NCBI GenBank assembly: GCA_020744425.1
Contig: JAGMUV010000027.1
Coordinates: forward strand, 1 to 64,000
Direction of reading: 5' to 3'
Length of the DNA stretch: 64,000 bases
Origin: Dactylonectria macrodidyma
Taxonomy: Eukaryota; Ascomycota; Sordariomycetes; Hypocreales; Nectriaceae
Of the stretch, positions 53,191-64,000 are shown piece after piece (within the stretch, counting starts at the first letter, position 1; each line of letters starts with the position of its first letter). The notes beneath the pieces were generated by a model. That model did not search any database. It was not told where the DNA came from and saw nothing but the letters and a program-made list of their open reading frames with translations. The position numbers and the translations under genes are program-made.

Positions 53191-55887
53191 CAGTGCTGGA
53201 TAGACACGCGTGTTGTTTCATACTGTTTCATATGAAACTGTAACCCTCCCAGTTTCATATGTTTCAGTCGGTTTCATATGTTTCATATACGCCCGATGAG
53301 TCCCAAATATCTTAGTACTTAACCAAGAATATTTTGCAAGCAAATGCCTTCAACGCAGTTCGAAACTTGCTAATCGTAAAAATGTCCTCAGCTTCGCCTT
53401 CTCCCTTGTTCTCAAAGCCTTCTGACGAGTCTCCGGCACCTGCATCGCATGACTCTTCCGTTCCCGCGAAGCGCGAATTGAATCGCTCTCCCTCTGATCG
53501 GGCTGGCAAGCGCACCAAAGGCCGTACAAACAACAGCACTTGGAACGAGGCGCGCGACCCTTATGAAGAGAGAGGAGAGAAAGCTCGTGATTCTTCATAC
53601 CACGAAATCTGGTACTGCAAGCACTGCGACTCCACGAAAAAGCCTAATTCGGTAACGACGAACATGAGCCGAGCCCGCAAGCACCTGCGGGACTTTCACG
53701 GCATCCGTGTTATAGAGTATGCCGAAAGGTCGGATCTGAAGAAGCAGCAACATGGCACCATCACGGATTTGTTTGGAAGGCAGGAGGAACGTCAAGCCAA
53801 TCGAGATCTCAACGAGGAAAAATATTTGGCAAATGCTATTAATATTCCTGCGTTCGAGGAAGCCCTTGCCAGGCTTCTTGCAGTTCGCAATATTGCCCAC
53901 ACATTCATCGAGTACCCCGAGTTTCATGCTGTCATCCTCTCCTGCAACTATATGGCCCGGGACGTCCTCCTACGCAGCCGCAGAGCGGTACCGAAACTTC
54001 TCGGAAAGACGTTCACTCAACACAAACAAGGCCTCGTCAATAAGCTTCATGGTTCTCTCTCTTCCATGGTCCACTTCACCATTGACATGTGGACCTCATC
54101 GGAACAGAAGGCAGCATATCAGCAATCGTGGTCCATTTTGTAGACGCGGAGACTAGAGAAGTCGCTCAAGCGTTATTGTCACTGCGCGAGTTCAAAGGAA
54201 GCCACAATGGGAAATTGCAAGCCAAGACTTTCCTGGAGGTTGTCGAAGAGTACGACCTCAGCAATAAGATTGGCTACTTTACGATGGATAATCACGATGC
54301 TAACGATACTATGCTTGACGATGTCGCAAAAGAGATTGATGGTTTAGACCCGGTTGCCAGGCGACTACGCTGCAGTGGCCACATCATGAACCTCATCGTT
54401 CAAGCCTTCCTTTTTCGAAGTAAGGCAAAGAAGATTCAGGAGGATGAGCAAGAGGGGATTGATGAGGCGTATGAGCGACTGTGCAGGCTATCCGAAAAAG
54501 AAGAAGGGGGCGTCATTACGAAGGCACAAGCCACCGAGGAATGGCGGGAGTTTAATGTTCTGGGGAAGCTCCACAACTTGTGCATGTATTCAAGGAGCTC
54601 TACCAGCATCTGCAACGACTTCAAGGCCGAGATTGGCAGGGCCTTGCCGAGGGACAATGATACACGCTGGAATTCATGGTTTCGTCTTATTGACGTGGCA
54701 ATTGAGAGGCGGGCAAAGTTCATGGATTGGATTCAAGAAAATCATGCCAAGATCGAGAAAGATGCACTGGACCACAACGACTGGAACGAGCTCCGAGACA
54801 TCCATGCGTTTCTACAACCATTTCACCAGATCTCGGTACGCCAAGGCCGGGAGAACACACTCGATGAAGTTCTATCTCATATGGATTTCCTCCATCATCA
54901 CTTCACGCAGGCTAAAGACAAGGCTTTCAGTAACCCACGCTTCTACGCGCGCTTCCACGTGGCTTGGCTAAAGTTCGAGAAGTATTACCAGCTTACCGAA
55001 CAGGCCCCCGTGTACGTGGCCGGTATCCTCCTCCACCCAGCACTCCGAAAGAGCTATCTGAGTGAGCAGTGGAAGAGAAACCCAGCCTGGGTTAGCAATG
55101 CCGTGAAGTCTGTTAGAAAGATTTGGTCCACAGAGTACAAGAGCTACCAGCTCCAAGATAAGCAACAGGAGAAAGGGCAAGAACTCGACGAGTTCGATCG
55201 CTGGAGGCAGAAGGTGTACAGCACAGCGAGCGAGGTGAAGGATGAATTCGACCGCTTTATTTATGTAAGTAATTTGAAGCCTTCTACCTAATGGCCAGGT
55301 TTTGACGATACTTCGCAGGGCTCACAAGTTGGGATTGGACAACAAACGGCCTTACAGTGGTGGCTTGAACCGACCCAGCGAGAGAATTTTCCCCTCCTCT
55401 GCCGTATGGCCGTTGACATATTCTGCATCCCTCCGATGTCTACGGAAGCAGAGCGAATTTTCTCAGGCGCAAGACGGCAGGTTACATGGGATAGAAGTAG
55501 CATGTCTGCCAAAATGGTAGAGGCATGTGAGTGCATTAAAAGCTGGATAAGGGTTCCAAAGGGGAAAAGCAGGCCGCTTCTTGCAGGGGTGTTTAGGGGA
55601 GCGGAGGATATCGACGCGGCTGTAAGGATTCTCCAAGAAGATATTGAGGTGGGCAAGGGGGAAGAAAGCGATGGCGAGGCTAGCGAATTAGTAGCATAAG
55701 TAGGCAGGCAATGCGAGACATCTTTGAGGTGCCCAGTGGTAAGGTGTATGTCGGCACCGAGGTTGCCAAAGACAGGGGGGGGGAAAACAAAGGAATTAGA
55801 TATTGATTCATATGAAACTGAAACCGGTTTCATATGAAACTGAAACTACACTGGCGTCCGGTTTCATAGCGTGTCTATCCAGCACTG
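53191..55887 (+). mobile_element. hAT transposon with TTTCATATGAAA subterminal palindromes
   Basis: 2697 bp; ends CAGTGCTGGATAGACACGC and complement. Within 120 bp of each end are several TTTCATATGAAAC palindromes. The transposase gene is nearly complete. Flanking 8-mers (TATACGTT / ATACAAAT) do not match. The left flank is the Helitron fragment but the right flank is not, so one side has been rearranged. Confidence 0.85.
53382..55699 (+). pseudogene. hAT transposase, one frameshift from intact
   Basis: The first part starts at ATG 53382 and has a BED finger (IWYCKHCDSTKK, ARKHLRDFHG) and FTIDMWTSSEQKAAY. A 1-base loss near 54110 shifts the frame. The second part, to 55264, carries YFTMDNHDANDT, RCSGHIMNLIVQAFLF, NDTRWNSWFRLI and VYVAGILLHPALRKSYL. 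A 54-bp GT-AG intron (55265-55318) follows, and the last exon has MAVDIFCIPPMSTEAERIFS to a normal stop at 55699. Otherwise it is complete (about 770 residues). Confidence 0.88.
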
Positions 55888-55962
55888 ATACAAATGTCCT
55901 CCCGGGCGTAATAAATTTGATTTGATTTGATTAGTTAATGATACTCTTATTAATTATTATGT

Positions 55963-57530
55963 TCATAGTGATACTTCGCTCATGCTATGGGTACCTGGCC
56001 CGGTGCTTACTCCCGCTCCTTCGCCAAACCTGCCAGATGTCACTAGCATTGTCTCATCTCCCTCGCTATACTGGACCTTGAACGTCCTCTGTAACTTGAT
56101 TCCGCCGCGCTCTGGCCTTGATATAGGTTCTCCTCGAGAAGGGAGCTCCACGAGAGCATGGCTTCGACTCTTAATTCTTGAATTTTGTCTATAATGCTCC
56201 CTATAGTTCTGATGCTTGCTTGAGTTGTATGATGAACCTCTGAGGACCGGGAATAGCCGAATAAGTAGAATGCGTAGGGCCGGCATAGATACGCAGATAA
56301 TGCCAATGTGCATCTCGACGGTGGACCAGATAATGATGTCCGTCTGGATATAGGTTGGATTTTGAGAAAAGCCAAAGTTGACAAGACATTGCAAACGGAT
56401 GACACTCACTATGGTGATGCTATTGAAGTTAGCCGCTAGGCGAGTAATCCTGCTTCGAGGCGCTCACAGGGTTCCAACGATAAACATCGCACAAACGCCA
56501 ATTTTCTTCTTCCAATGCAGCTTCAGGCTTCGCAAGCACCATAACGGAATCGCTAACATCCATAGATCCAAGGCAATGCTAATAGACGCATGCGCCCAGC
56601 CGATCGCGTTTACATTCAGGCTAAGATGTTAGACCTTGAAAGCGGACTGAAAGGTAGCTTAACATACCATTTTCCCTCATGTTCCCCATCCCATTTTGTC
56701 CAGTAATAGCTGACGGGGGTGCATTGAAACGCTCCTAAGAAGACGAACACAATGCCGTAAATGGCGTTGAAGATGACGGTTCCCCAGAGAAGTTTTGGCG
56801 CGAGTCCAAGGAAGAAGATTCGAAGGTAGAAGAACAACAGCGACATCTTCAGCAGAGAGACTACGGGAAAATAAAGGACTTCGAGGAGGTAGAAGAAGAA
56901 TCCGAACGTAGTGATGTCGTCAAACTCGAGTGTCCAAATATCCCTTCCCACTCCGTGACTAGCCGTTCCGTGGATAGTTATCGCGATCGACGGAACGCAG
57001 CAGCAGAATGAGAGAATGGTGAAAAGGTCATCAAGGCCAAAGTCCGAGTGCATGATGAAGACCTTAGATCCGATGCGCAAAAGAATCGAGATACCTGAGA
57101 ACACGCCGAGGGCAATTGTGAGCTTGACCAATGAACTCGTCTTATCACGGACGGGGACGTTGCAATAGGTATTGGTCGAATTTTGGGTCGCTGTTCAATC
57201 AGCATCAATTTCAATGTCGAGCAGATGAATACATACTCAAAGCTTCTTTAACTGAACAGCCCTCGGACACGCATATTAATGCCACCAGCAAGACCTTCTC
57301 ATTGGTACACACGCACTTGGTGTCGTCGGAGTCGCAGTCGGATTTGGAGATCGCATCGCTAAGACAAGATCTCTACTTGGCAGATTAGCATGATTGCGAC
57401 AGCGACCCAAATCTCAGGAGAGGCATACCGCGCACTGGGGCAATTTGGAGAGCAGCTCTTTGGTCGAAATATCTGCCGCCGTCGCCCAATACGGCAGGAG
57501 GACCGTCAACAGAGGCACGATCCACTTCAT
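55963..57530 (-). CDS. CFEM-domain rhodopsin-type receptor (PTH11-like)
   Basis: Five exons, minus strand: 57530-57429, 57372-57237, 57190-56668, 56620-56468 and 56419-55963. All introns are GT-AG (46-56 bp) with frame kept; 456 aa. There is a signal peptide ([18 protein letters not shown]), then the cysteine-rich CFEM domain ([30 protein letters not shown]). Seven membrane spans follow: [20 protein letters not shown] and [12 protein letters not shown], then [53 protein letters not shown] and [20 protein letters not shown] polar tail of about 100 residues ends it. PTH11-type receptors act in surface sensing in plant-associated fungi; no ligand can be inferred. The gene looks intact. Confidence 0.9.
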
Positions 57531-58650
57531 GACGATACACTTCGAGGCTCAAGGAGGCGATGACCCAAGGACAAAGATCACACTTCGCAAGGGGGTTCGC
57601 GTCCAAGGCGCCATTAAAAGATAAATGTGAAGCCCCTGTAGGGTGTGGCCCGAAACGGAGAGTCCCATCGTCTCCTCATCTGGTGTGCAATCGTGCATCA
57701 AGTACTCCCCGGACTTCTTGGTCTCCACCGAGCCGATTGCCTGGGTGTCCGGGGAGGGATCCGGTAGCATGGGTGTTGGGATGAAGACGTGGCGCAAACT
57801 TTCTCACAAAATAAAGGGTGCAAAAATGGGTTTAAGAAGGGGTGCGGCTAAAAGAGATGATTGATGCATAGGAATTTAGCTGTAATTAGCGGGGCAGCCG
57901 GGAATGCCTTGAGGTATTCAATCTCACCCCAGAATGCTAATAGCACCCCTCATTTCGACCCCCTCATTTCTGACAAACTTACTCTGTACAACGGGCGCAA
58001 TCTTGTTCATTCAAGGATGGGAATGTGGGAGGCGAACAATCGTCACTAGCCAAAAGCCTTTCTAGTTCGCTCCATAAGGGCGGGGGCGAGGATCAAGTCA
58101 CTGTCAGAGCTCTTCAGGTATCCTCGGAGCCGGGACATAGTAAACCCGATTATTACATAAAAGAACCCAGTGAAAGCTTACGTGAGGAATGGTAAAGCTC
58201 AACGGTACGTCTCTTCGCCCCAAAGCGACCCCAAGAGTGACCCTTGTCAAAGTGGGTCGGACTTAACATGGCTGTTGACGCATACTGTAGAAAGTTTACG
58301 GACGTAACCACGCAGAAGTTACTAGCCACGGAGGGAAAGGAGTGTCTTTTCAACGTCCCAACCCCTGTCTTTCGACTCGAGACACGACAAAAGTTATTGT
58401 GACATTTTGAGCTGATCAGGGCCTAAATCGTCAAAGCGCCGGGGAAGGATCCCGACCCCAGGTTTAGTTAGTTTACAGGGGGCCGTTAGGGCTTGAAGAC
58501 AACGCCAGACCTTGTGCCCCGCTTGTTAAAGTTTGCGGCACAGCGACACAGCGACGCAGCGCCCGAGTCAGGTTCTGATCGTCATCTCCTTTGTCCGCGC
58601 AATCGCAGCTACTAATCCCTACTGTCATGCCTACTTTCATCTCTACACTG
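57531..58650. other. Gene-free stretch
   Basis: Upstream of the receptor gene (its promoter is expected in the first few hundred bp) and before a hAT insertion. Short frames on both strands have no family resemblance. Confidence 0.4.
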
Positions 58651-61137
58651 TAGGGTTCCGTCGAGGTAATTTACCGAATGGTAATTTACCTATCCGACCC
58701 AAGTTTTTGACGGCAGAAACTTCTAGGTATTTTACATGTCAAAAACCTCTCATTGGCCGATGTCTATATCATCTCCACTATTATCCGAATCGGTCTCTTC
58801 CCAACCCCAGCCATCGACAACAATAGAGTCTTGGAAGGCGTTTTCTATCTTTACTAGTCGAGCAACATCAACTGTCTCCCAGTTTTTGACAACCATCTGT
58901 TCTGCCGGATTATCTTTGACCGTCTTGAGCCTCTTGAGCACCCGACTGTTCATATAGATGAAAGTGACCTTGTCAGTGCTAAGCGGACTAAGCCGATTCC
59001 GAAGCTTACAATGAAGGTAGTTCGTAGCACTGAAGGAACGCTCCGAAGGAACAGAGTTCGCCAAGGATCCTAGAACTCTCCTTGCCAATGTAGCCAACTT
59101 GACTCCCATAGACCCAAAGTATCCCCACGCGCTTAGGACGTAATAGTGAGAAGGCGTATGAGGAGTCTTCGGCTGTTCTCGATAGATCCGTGAGATTGGG
59201 CCAAAGAGAGCACCTTCGCGAGCACGGAATCGACAAAACTCCCCAAAGAGCTGTTGGTACTCTTCGTTACTAGTGTTTTCTTCTAGGAAGCGATGTGCTC
59301 TCTCCATAGTGTCAAGCCCAAGACCCTCCCTATGGTTGTCCGTGGGTCCAAGGCAAATGCGAAGTGGTGAATGTCTGTCGTTTGACCTTTCATCCTTTGG
59401 ACTCGCCATTGCCTCAGCTCCGAGTAGTTGATAAGAGGATCTTGGTTAGCCTCCTCAAGGGCATCCCATTTGCTCTGGATAGTCAACCAACGGGGAATAA
59501 CCTCTCCAACGCATGAGTGATCTCGCTCTGAGCAACGTTGTGCATTTTCGATAGGCCGAAGGATCTTAGCCAACATCTCTACCTCATGCCAAAACTCAAA
59601 GTAGTTGATGGACGAGAGTATTGCCCTTAGGACTTGTCGATCTTCCTCTTCCTCCTCTTCCCCTTTGATAGCCTTAGCTTTTAGGGAATTGAGGACCATA
59701 GTATCGCGTGCATAGGCTCGAAGAGCATCTTTGTTCGCCAGTGAAGACATAACAGATCCGAGTTGTGTTCCCCAACGAGTGATGGCTGGTGTAATGAAAG
59801 CCTTCTGTTTACCGTAACACTCAAGCTGATAAGCACGAAGCCGTGCGAGTTGGAGCTTGGCCTTTTTAAAGAACGTGATGATTCTCGTAACTTTCTTAAG
59901 GACTGAAGCCCATCTCTCCGATTCCACGATGTCTTTCACTAGAAGTTGAAGACCATGGGAATCACACAGAATGAAGAAACAATGCCTGAACTCAGGCATA
60001 TTCTTCATCTCAGCGTGGAGTTTCCGCATTGTCGAGCATGTATCTGTGCAGATAGCGTTCATGCGAGAGAAATCCTGGAAGTCCTCTCCTTCCTTCGTGA
60101 ATACCTCTTCCAAGAGTGGCTGGATTAGGCGAATGGTATTCAAGGCCGTATGTTCCTCGTTCCGTGTATTAACAGTCTTCCAATAGAATGTAACCGAGTT
60201 GGGAATTGAGATCGAAATGTTGACAATACGGTTGTTGTGAGGGAATGGCCACGTGATTTTCAACGTTGTGAATAGTGTCATTTTATGAATCTTATGTAAA
60301 TAGCTTTAAGTCAGAGCTTTCCTTAGGAATCTCTTTCTCTCCTCGTAAACAATCATTTTGCCCAAGTCGCACTCGACCTCGTTCGTGCTCTTGTCCCGTC
60401 ACAGTTGTTGCCTATGTCGTCAGAAGCGTCAAAGATGACATTGAGATGATCGGCATCGTCAAGGATCTCCTTGACTTGGTCTCGGTAATCTTGGTAAAAC
60501 TTCAGGAAGTATTGAGGCAATTCGATCACCACTAGGGGGCTTATACGCTGGATTGAGCATTTGGATGAACTCAACCATGCCAGAGTCTTCGAAGGTGGTG
60601 TATGGCTTGCCAGACTTAAAGATGGCGAGGGCTGCGGCTCGATCGAGTTGATCTTTAGAGTTTCGATCCATTATGGACAAAGCCGTAGTGATTCGAGGCT
60701 GGCGATCAACATGGCCTGCAGCTTGCTGGAAACCAAGACACTCTTTGGCAAGGTGATTCTGTTGCCGTTGGACGTGCTTGGCCATGGTTTTAGAACAGTA
60801 TTTGCACCGAACGCGAAGTTGAGTGAATTTACCCCCTCCTGGAGGAATTGGGGCTGCTGCAAAGTGTTCATGAACACCATGGGTCTTAGGGCGACCGCCT
60901 TTGTTACTCATCGTGATAGTGGCATGTTCTTTACTTTTCAACACTGAAGAGGGAATTTGGTGATGTTTTGTGCGCCGGTGACGCGATGCACTAAACCTAT
61001 TACATGCATGCACTAATCCCAATACGGCTACACACTAAGCCTAAATGGGAGAGTTTTTGACGTAAATTACTGCCAAAAACCCCCTTTAGGAATTTGACCG
61101 TCAAATACTGTTTTTGACGGTCAAAAACGGAACCCTA
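58651..61137 (-). mobile_element. hAT transposon, 2487 bp, 8-bp TSD
   Basis: Ends TAGGGTTCCGT and complement; the target duplication is CTACACTG (58643-58650 / 61138-61145). Inner ends carry repeats such as TTTTTGACGG and GTAATTTACC. The transposase inside is damaged. Confidence 0.92.
58750..60903 (-). pseudogene. hAT transposase (plant-Ac-like architecture), several frameshifts
   Basis: Starts at MSNKGGRPKTHG (about 60910) with a BED-type finger (RCKYCSKTMAKH, NHLAKEC). A shift near 60530 moves to the block YRDQVKEILDDADHLN and FDASDD. An insertion or failed intron of about 165 bp (about 60240-60405) precedes NNRIVNISISIPNSVTFYW, then ICTDTCSTMRKLHAEM, CDSHGLQLLVKDIV and ITRWGTQLGSV. Another shift near 59300 leads to the C-terminal dimerisation region (LATLARRVLGSLANSVPSER, ATNYLHCKLRNRLS) and an acidic end. 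It is not functional. Confidence 0.85.
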
Positions 61138-61145
61138 CTACACTG

Positions 61146-61636
61146 CTGCATTACTGGCTGCGTATCTCCGTTAGGTACGTAGCTACTTACCCAGGTCACT
61201 TCCTCAGAAGACAGAGGGTGTCATCGATGATGGATCCCTGAAACGCCGCTCTTTACGCTTTCAGCCGCCTGCAGCAGTCATGACAAGTTTCTCGCATTTA
61301 CCACCTCACAAATGTGTTAGTTAGGATCCCTGTAGACACGGGCCAGAGTTCCCTGTAAGCCATGTCTCAACGAGTTGCTGGGTAAATTGGAGGGCTGTTT
61401 TTCCGTCACACGCCCCCTTATACGTTGCCCAAAAAGAGGGGGAAAAAAGCGTTGCGGAACAACCAAGGGGATGCGCTGAGCAAGACCCTTAAAATTACAC
61501 GCCAAAAGTTTGGAATCACCCCACCGTAATCTACCCACCCTCACTATGACCCTAGATATTCAGACTTCATTTACGCAGCAGAAAACAGTTATTAGTTAAT
61601 AAAAAATATATCATTAGAAAGCCCTAGACTTAGGGA
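61146..61636. other. Gene-free stretch
   Basis: Nothing recognised between the hAT target duplication and the mariner tail. Confidence 0.4.
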
Positions 61637-61868
61637 TTAATATTTTATATACCAACCCCGAGCACGGATGACTGCGTGCAGTCTCTTGCCTGCTGACTTT
61701 ATCAGCTTCTCGACGAGGTCAGCAGGCAACGCCTCCCACGCTTCTTTTATCCATTCAATCATTTCAGCTATATCTATCTGGCTTTTTCCTAGCCTAATAA
61801 ATTCAGGATGTAATCTTCTTAATTTAGCCTTCAGAGCCTTCCAAAGGTACTCAATCTCCTGAGTGCGT
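61637..61868 (-). pseudogene. Tc1/mariner transposase C-terminus
   Basis: The minus strand reads QEIEYLWKALKAKLRRLHPE, then EMIEWIKEAWEALPADLVEK and RLHAVIRARGWYIKY to a stop at 61639-61637. This is the last catalytic (third acidic residue) part and C-terminus of a Tc1/mariner transposase. The rest is missing upstream of about 61868. Confidence 0.8.
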
Positions 61869-62332
61869 GCGGACCTCCACTGTGGTAACGATGAGGGGAT
61901 ATGGCCAATTAAAATGCACGAAATAAAAGGTACAAAATTCCCATGCTAAATTAGGTGGTGATAGAAGTCCCAGCAATATTTCGCAACATCACAGATACGG
62001 CATCCGAAGGTGGTCTGACTACGCACCTTAGGCCGCTTCCTCTCCTTTTTTTTCCTCATTGCCGCTGACCTCCGTAAGAGGGCTCCATTCCCAGGCGTTT
62101 GTTCTCAGCTGCCCCTGCCGACACCCTTGACAGGCTAGGCAGTCTGATTTGACATGACGGTTGACAAAATTGATCTCCCGGTCCACGTGTTTACGCTGTA
62201 ATTCGGCATCCTGTAGATCACGCTCGTCTCCTGCTCGGTAAAGCTGCCTTGCCTGACTGTCATGACCGTAGGCGTTGAACAATTCGTTGTAAATGCACTC
62301 TCGCCACTGCCTGTGATTCGCGTATCTCTTCC

Positions 62333-63139
62333 CAGCGCTCTCAACAAGACAAGCCTAACCAAGACAAGACAAGCCAAGTCAAGTCAAGCCAAGTCAAGTT
62401 GACCATCTTATCAATCAAGACGGCTTTTTTAGCTGGCTTGACTTGTCTTGATACCGGCTTGGTAAGCAGGGACCCTACGGTGGTCATAGCCACGGTGGCT
62501 TGGATGGTAAAAATCCTGCTGGCACGGCCAAAAGTTAGCCCCGAGCACCACGCTCATCACCGTCAAGATGTCCGATATTGACGATACCTCTTCGGTGACC
62601 GCCCCCTCGGAAGCAGTTACCGAGACGGCCAGCCAGCCTCGACCCTGAACACGAGATCCGCCACGGCCGGAAGCGCCGCGTTTGGAACCTATCTACGAAG
62701 ACGAAGCGGCTGAAGATCCTTTCGAGTGGTGGCGGCAGAGAGAGAAGGACATTCCACGGCTTGCGAGGATGGCGTACGATCTCCTGTCTATTCCTTCGAC
62801 GGCGTGCGAGTGTGAGAGGATCTTCAGCCTCGCCAAGTTTTTGGTTGGCACGCGGTGACACTCTCTCCAAGATCTGACGATGGAGATGCTCACGTGTGTG
62901 AAGTTTTGGTGGCGGAATCCACTGATCTAAAGTCGGGTCCTTGTTCTAGATGGCTGCTTTGTCCGTAGATGCCAGTCTGCAGTTGAGCTCACGATGGCCG
63001 GCCTGCTTACCAACACGGCTTGAGTAGGCTTGACAAGATATCAAGACAAGCCAAGTCAAGTCAAGCCAGACCGCTAAGTTGTCAAGTCAAGACAAGCCAG
63101 AGCTCTGGCTTGTCTTGACTTGACTTGTTGAGAGCGCTG
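62333..63139 (+). mobile_element. Small hAT element inside the piggyBac gene, 8-bp TSD
   Basis: 807 bp; ends CAGCGCTCTCAACAAG and complement; the target duplication is TCTCTTCC (62325-62332 / 63140-63147). Subterminal regions are rich in CAAGTCAAG/CTTGACTTG repeats. Internally deleted. Confidence 0.93.
62568..62930 (+). pseudogene. hAT transposase deletion relic (N-terminus joined to C-terminus)
   Basis: From ATG 62568 an acidic N-terminus runs straight into PFEWWRQREKDIPRLARMAY and the dimerisation motif SIPSTACECERIFSLAKF. Two in-frame TGA codons (near 62646 and 62856) fit C-to-T or G-to-A change. The central catalytic region is absent. Confidence 0.8.
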
Positions 63140-64000
63140 TCTCTTCCACTTTGGCTGCCCGTGAAGTTGAGCAACATAGCTGTTAACAAGGGCCACATCA
63201 AGGAGGAAGGTCCAGGCTAGTGCCTGCCATGCACCACGGCGTAGGGCATGATCATACTTATAATATGACCTCAATTGGTCACCACGGTCAACGTGGTTCA
63301 TCTCGTCGTTATAAGCAGCAGCTACTGTCGGTATGTTGATCATTTTGATAGCTTCGTTACCAAAAAAAAGGCGTATCGGCTTGGCCTCTGACTTCTTGGA
63401 TGACGGCTTCTTCCTCTGTCGGATGACACGCTCATCGTCGGCACCGGTGAACACGGTAGATAAGAATAACACAAGCTTATTGTCCTTCCAAGCGATTTGG
63501 TTGACCTATGGTTATAGCACGAAGACGAATTAGTAGGGGATTCTCAGCCAAAAGTATCTTGAAGTCAGTACCTGGTTGTCAGGGGTTGGTATCGCCTTGA
63601 CGGCATTAAATTCGTACATTTTTTTTTACCTTGCCGTCATCGTTCTTATCCCTCACTAATTCCTCGTGGGTGCCGCTATTCGTATGAGCTGTGCCAGTGG
63701 GCCCGTAGCCCTGTTTGCGGAGGTTGCGGAAGAGAGGTGGGGATGAGAAGAGGTTATCCACAAATACGTGATATGTCGATTTTGGCAGTGTTTTTGTAAG
63801 GCCAATAACGACGGCTTGGGTCGAATTCACTGCTTCATCGTCGTCTTCTATATCAGGGGTTTTTTCTGCGGCCTTGGCTGAGGCCTTCCTTCTCTTCCTA
63901 GGCCGGGCTTGTGAGGGTTGTGATGATAGTAACTGTGTTGAAATTTCAACGCCAACGGCGCCGTGTTCCGCATCTTTGATATGCCATAGCCAGTGAATAA

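Larger units (their letters stand above)
61946..64000 (-). pseudogene. piggyBac-type transposase, interrupted, runs off the right edge
   Basis: Pieces on the minus strand: 64000-63619 (HVFVDNLFSSPPLFRNLRKQ, GYGPTGTA), a short piece to about 63543, a GT-AG intron (about 63571-63509), 63508-63148 (VLFLSTVFTGADDERV, NHVDRGDQLRSYYKY, LAWTFLLDVALVNSYV), then after the hAT insertion 62324-61946. The C-terminus has the cysteine-rich domain of piggyBac proteins: CLACQGC and FGCRICDVAKYC. Two shifts both fall in homopolymer runs (nine T at 63619-63627, eight T at 62046-62053). The family moves TTAA-flanked elements by a DDD-type reaction. The 5' part lies outside the window. Confidence 0.85.

Noticed and set aside
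1..64000. CRISPR array, bacterial operon or ribosomal RNA
   Set aside because: The repeats are transposon ends, genes have spliceosomal introns, and no rRNA stretch was seen; the DNA is eukaryotic.

Overview
The window looks like an accessory, transposon-packed stretch of a filamentous ascomycete (Pezizomycotina). The evidence is short GT-AG introns of about 45-110 bp, two fungal rhodopsin-domain (PTH11-type) receptor genes, one of them with a CFEM domain, a Zn2Cys6 transcription factor, Fot1/pogo, Tad1-type LINE, Helitron and many hAT elements, and many premature stops of the C-to-T / G-to-A kind that repeat-induced point mutation (RIP) leaves in fungi.

Only four genes look like ordinary chromosomal genes: a rhodopsin-domain membrane protein (12614-14040, -), a Zn2Cys6 regulator (42334-43782, +), an arylamine N-acetyltransferase (49345-50367, -) and a CFEM/rhodopsin PTH11-type receptor (55963-57530, -). 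Nearly everything else is mobile DNA, often nested.

Layout. 1-536: 3' end of a hAT element. 2040-5990: two copies of the 5' part of a Tad1-like LINE, each headed by monomers carrying a 17-bp palindrome; the second copy holds a 677-bp hAT MITE. About 5990-12550: a Helitron coding for a three-exon Rep-helicase of about 2050 aa, next to the first rhodopsin gene. 15806-17512: decayed hAT remains. 17550-26295: the most unusual unit, an element with a D-D-E integrase gene (-), two small genes with matching N-termini (17775, -; 19018, +) and 22 exact copies of the palindrome CGTACG through genes, introns and spacers, often 100-136 bp apart. Three hAT elements (20355-21732, 22265-24187, 25450-26250) have been inserted in it, each with a perfect 8-bp target duplication, and one of these contains a solo LTR. 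26296-31265: further hAT and pogo-like debris. 32796-41527: a Fot1-type MITE, then a young copia element (33801-41316, LTRs apparently identical) interrupted by a Fot1/pogo element with the same ends as the MITE. 43795-49300: hAT fragment and an old copia remnant split by an intact-looking autonomous hAT (45724-48345). 50837-55887: a hAT-like element with very dense ATCGAT ends, a hAT fragment, a second Helitron fragment and a nearly complete hAT. 58651-64000: a hAT pseudogene, a Tc1/mariner tail and a piggyBac transposase gene interrupted by a small hAT.

How parts interact: the intact hAT at 45724 is the likely source of activity for its deleted relative at 25450, because their ends match; the Fot1 element at 37514 and the MITE at 32796 likewise share ends. 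The CGTACG element is a candidate for an undescribed integrase-type DNA transposon whose internal motif array is kept at the DNA level.
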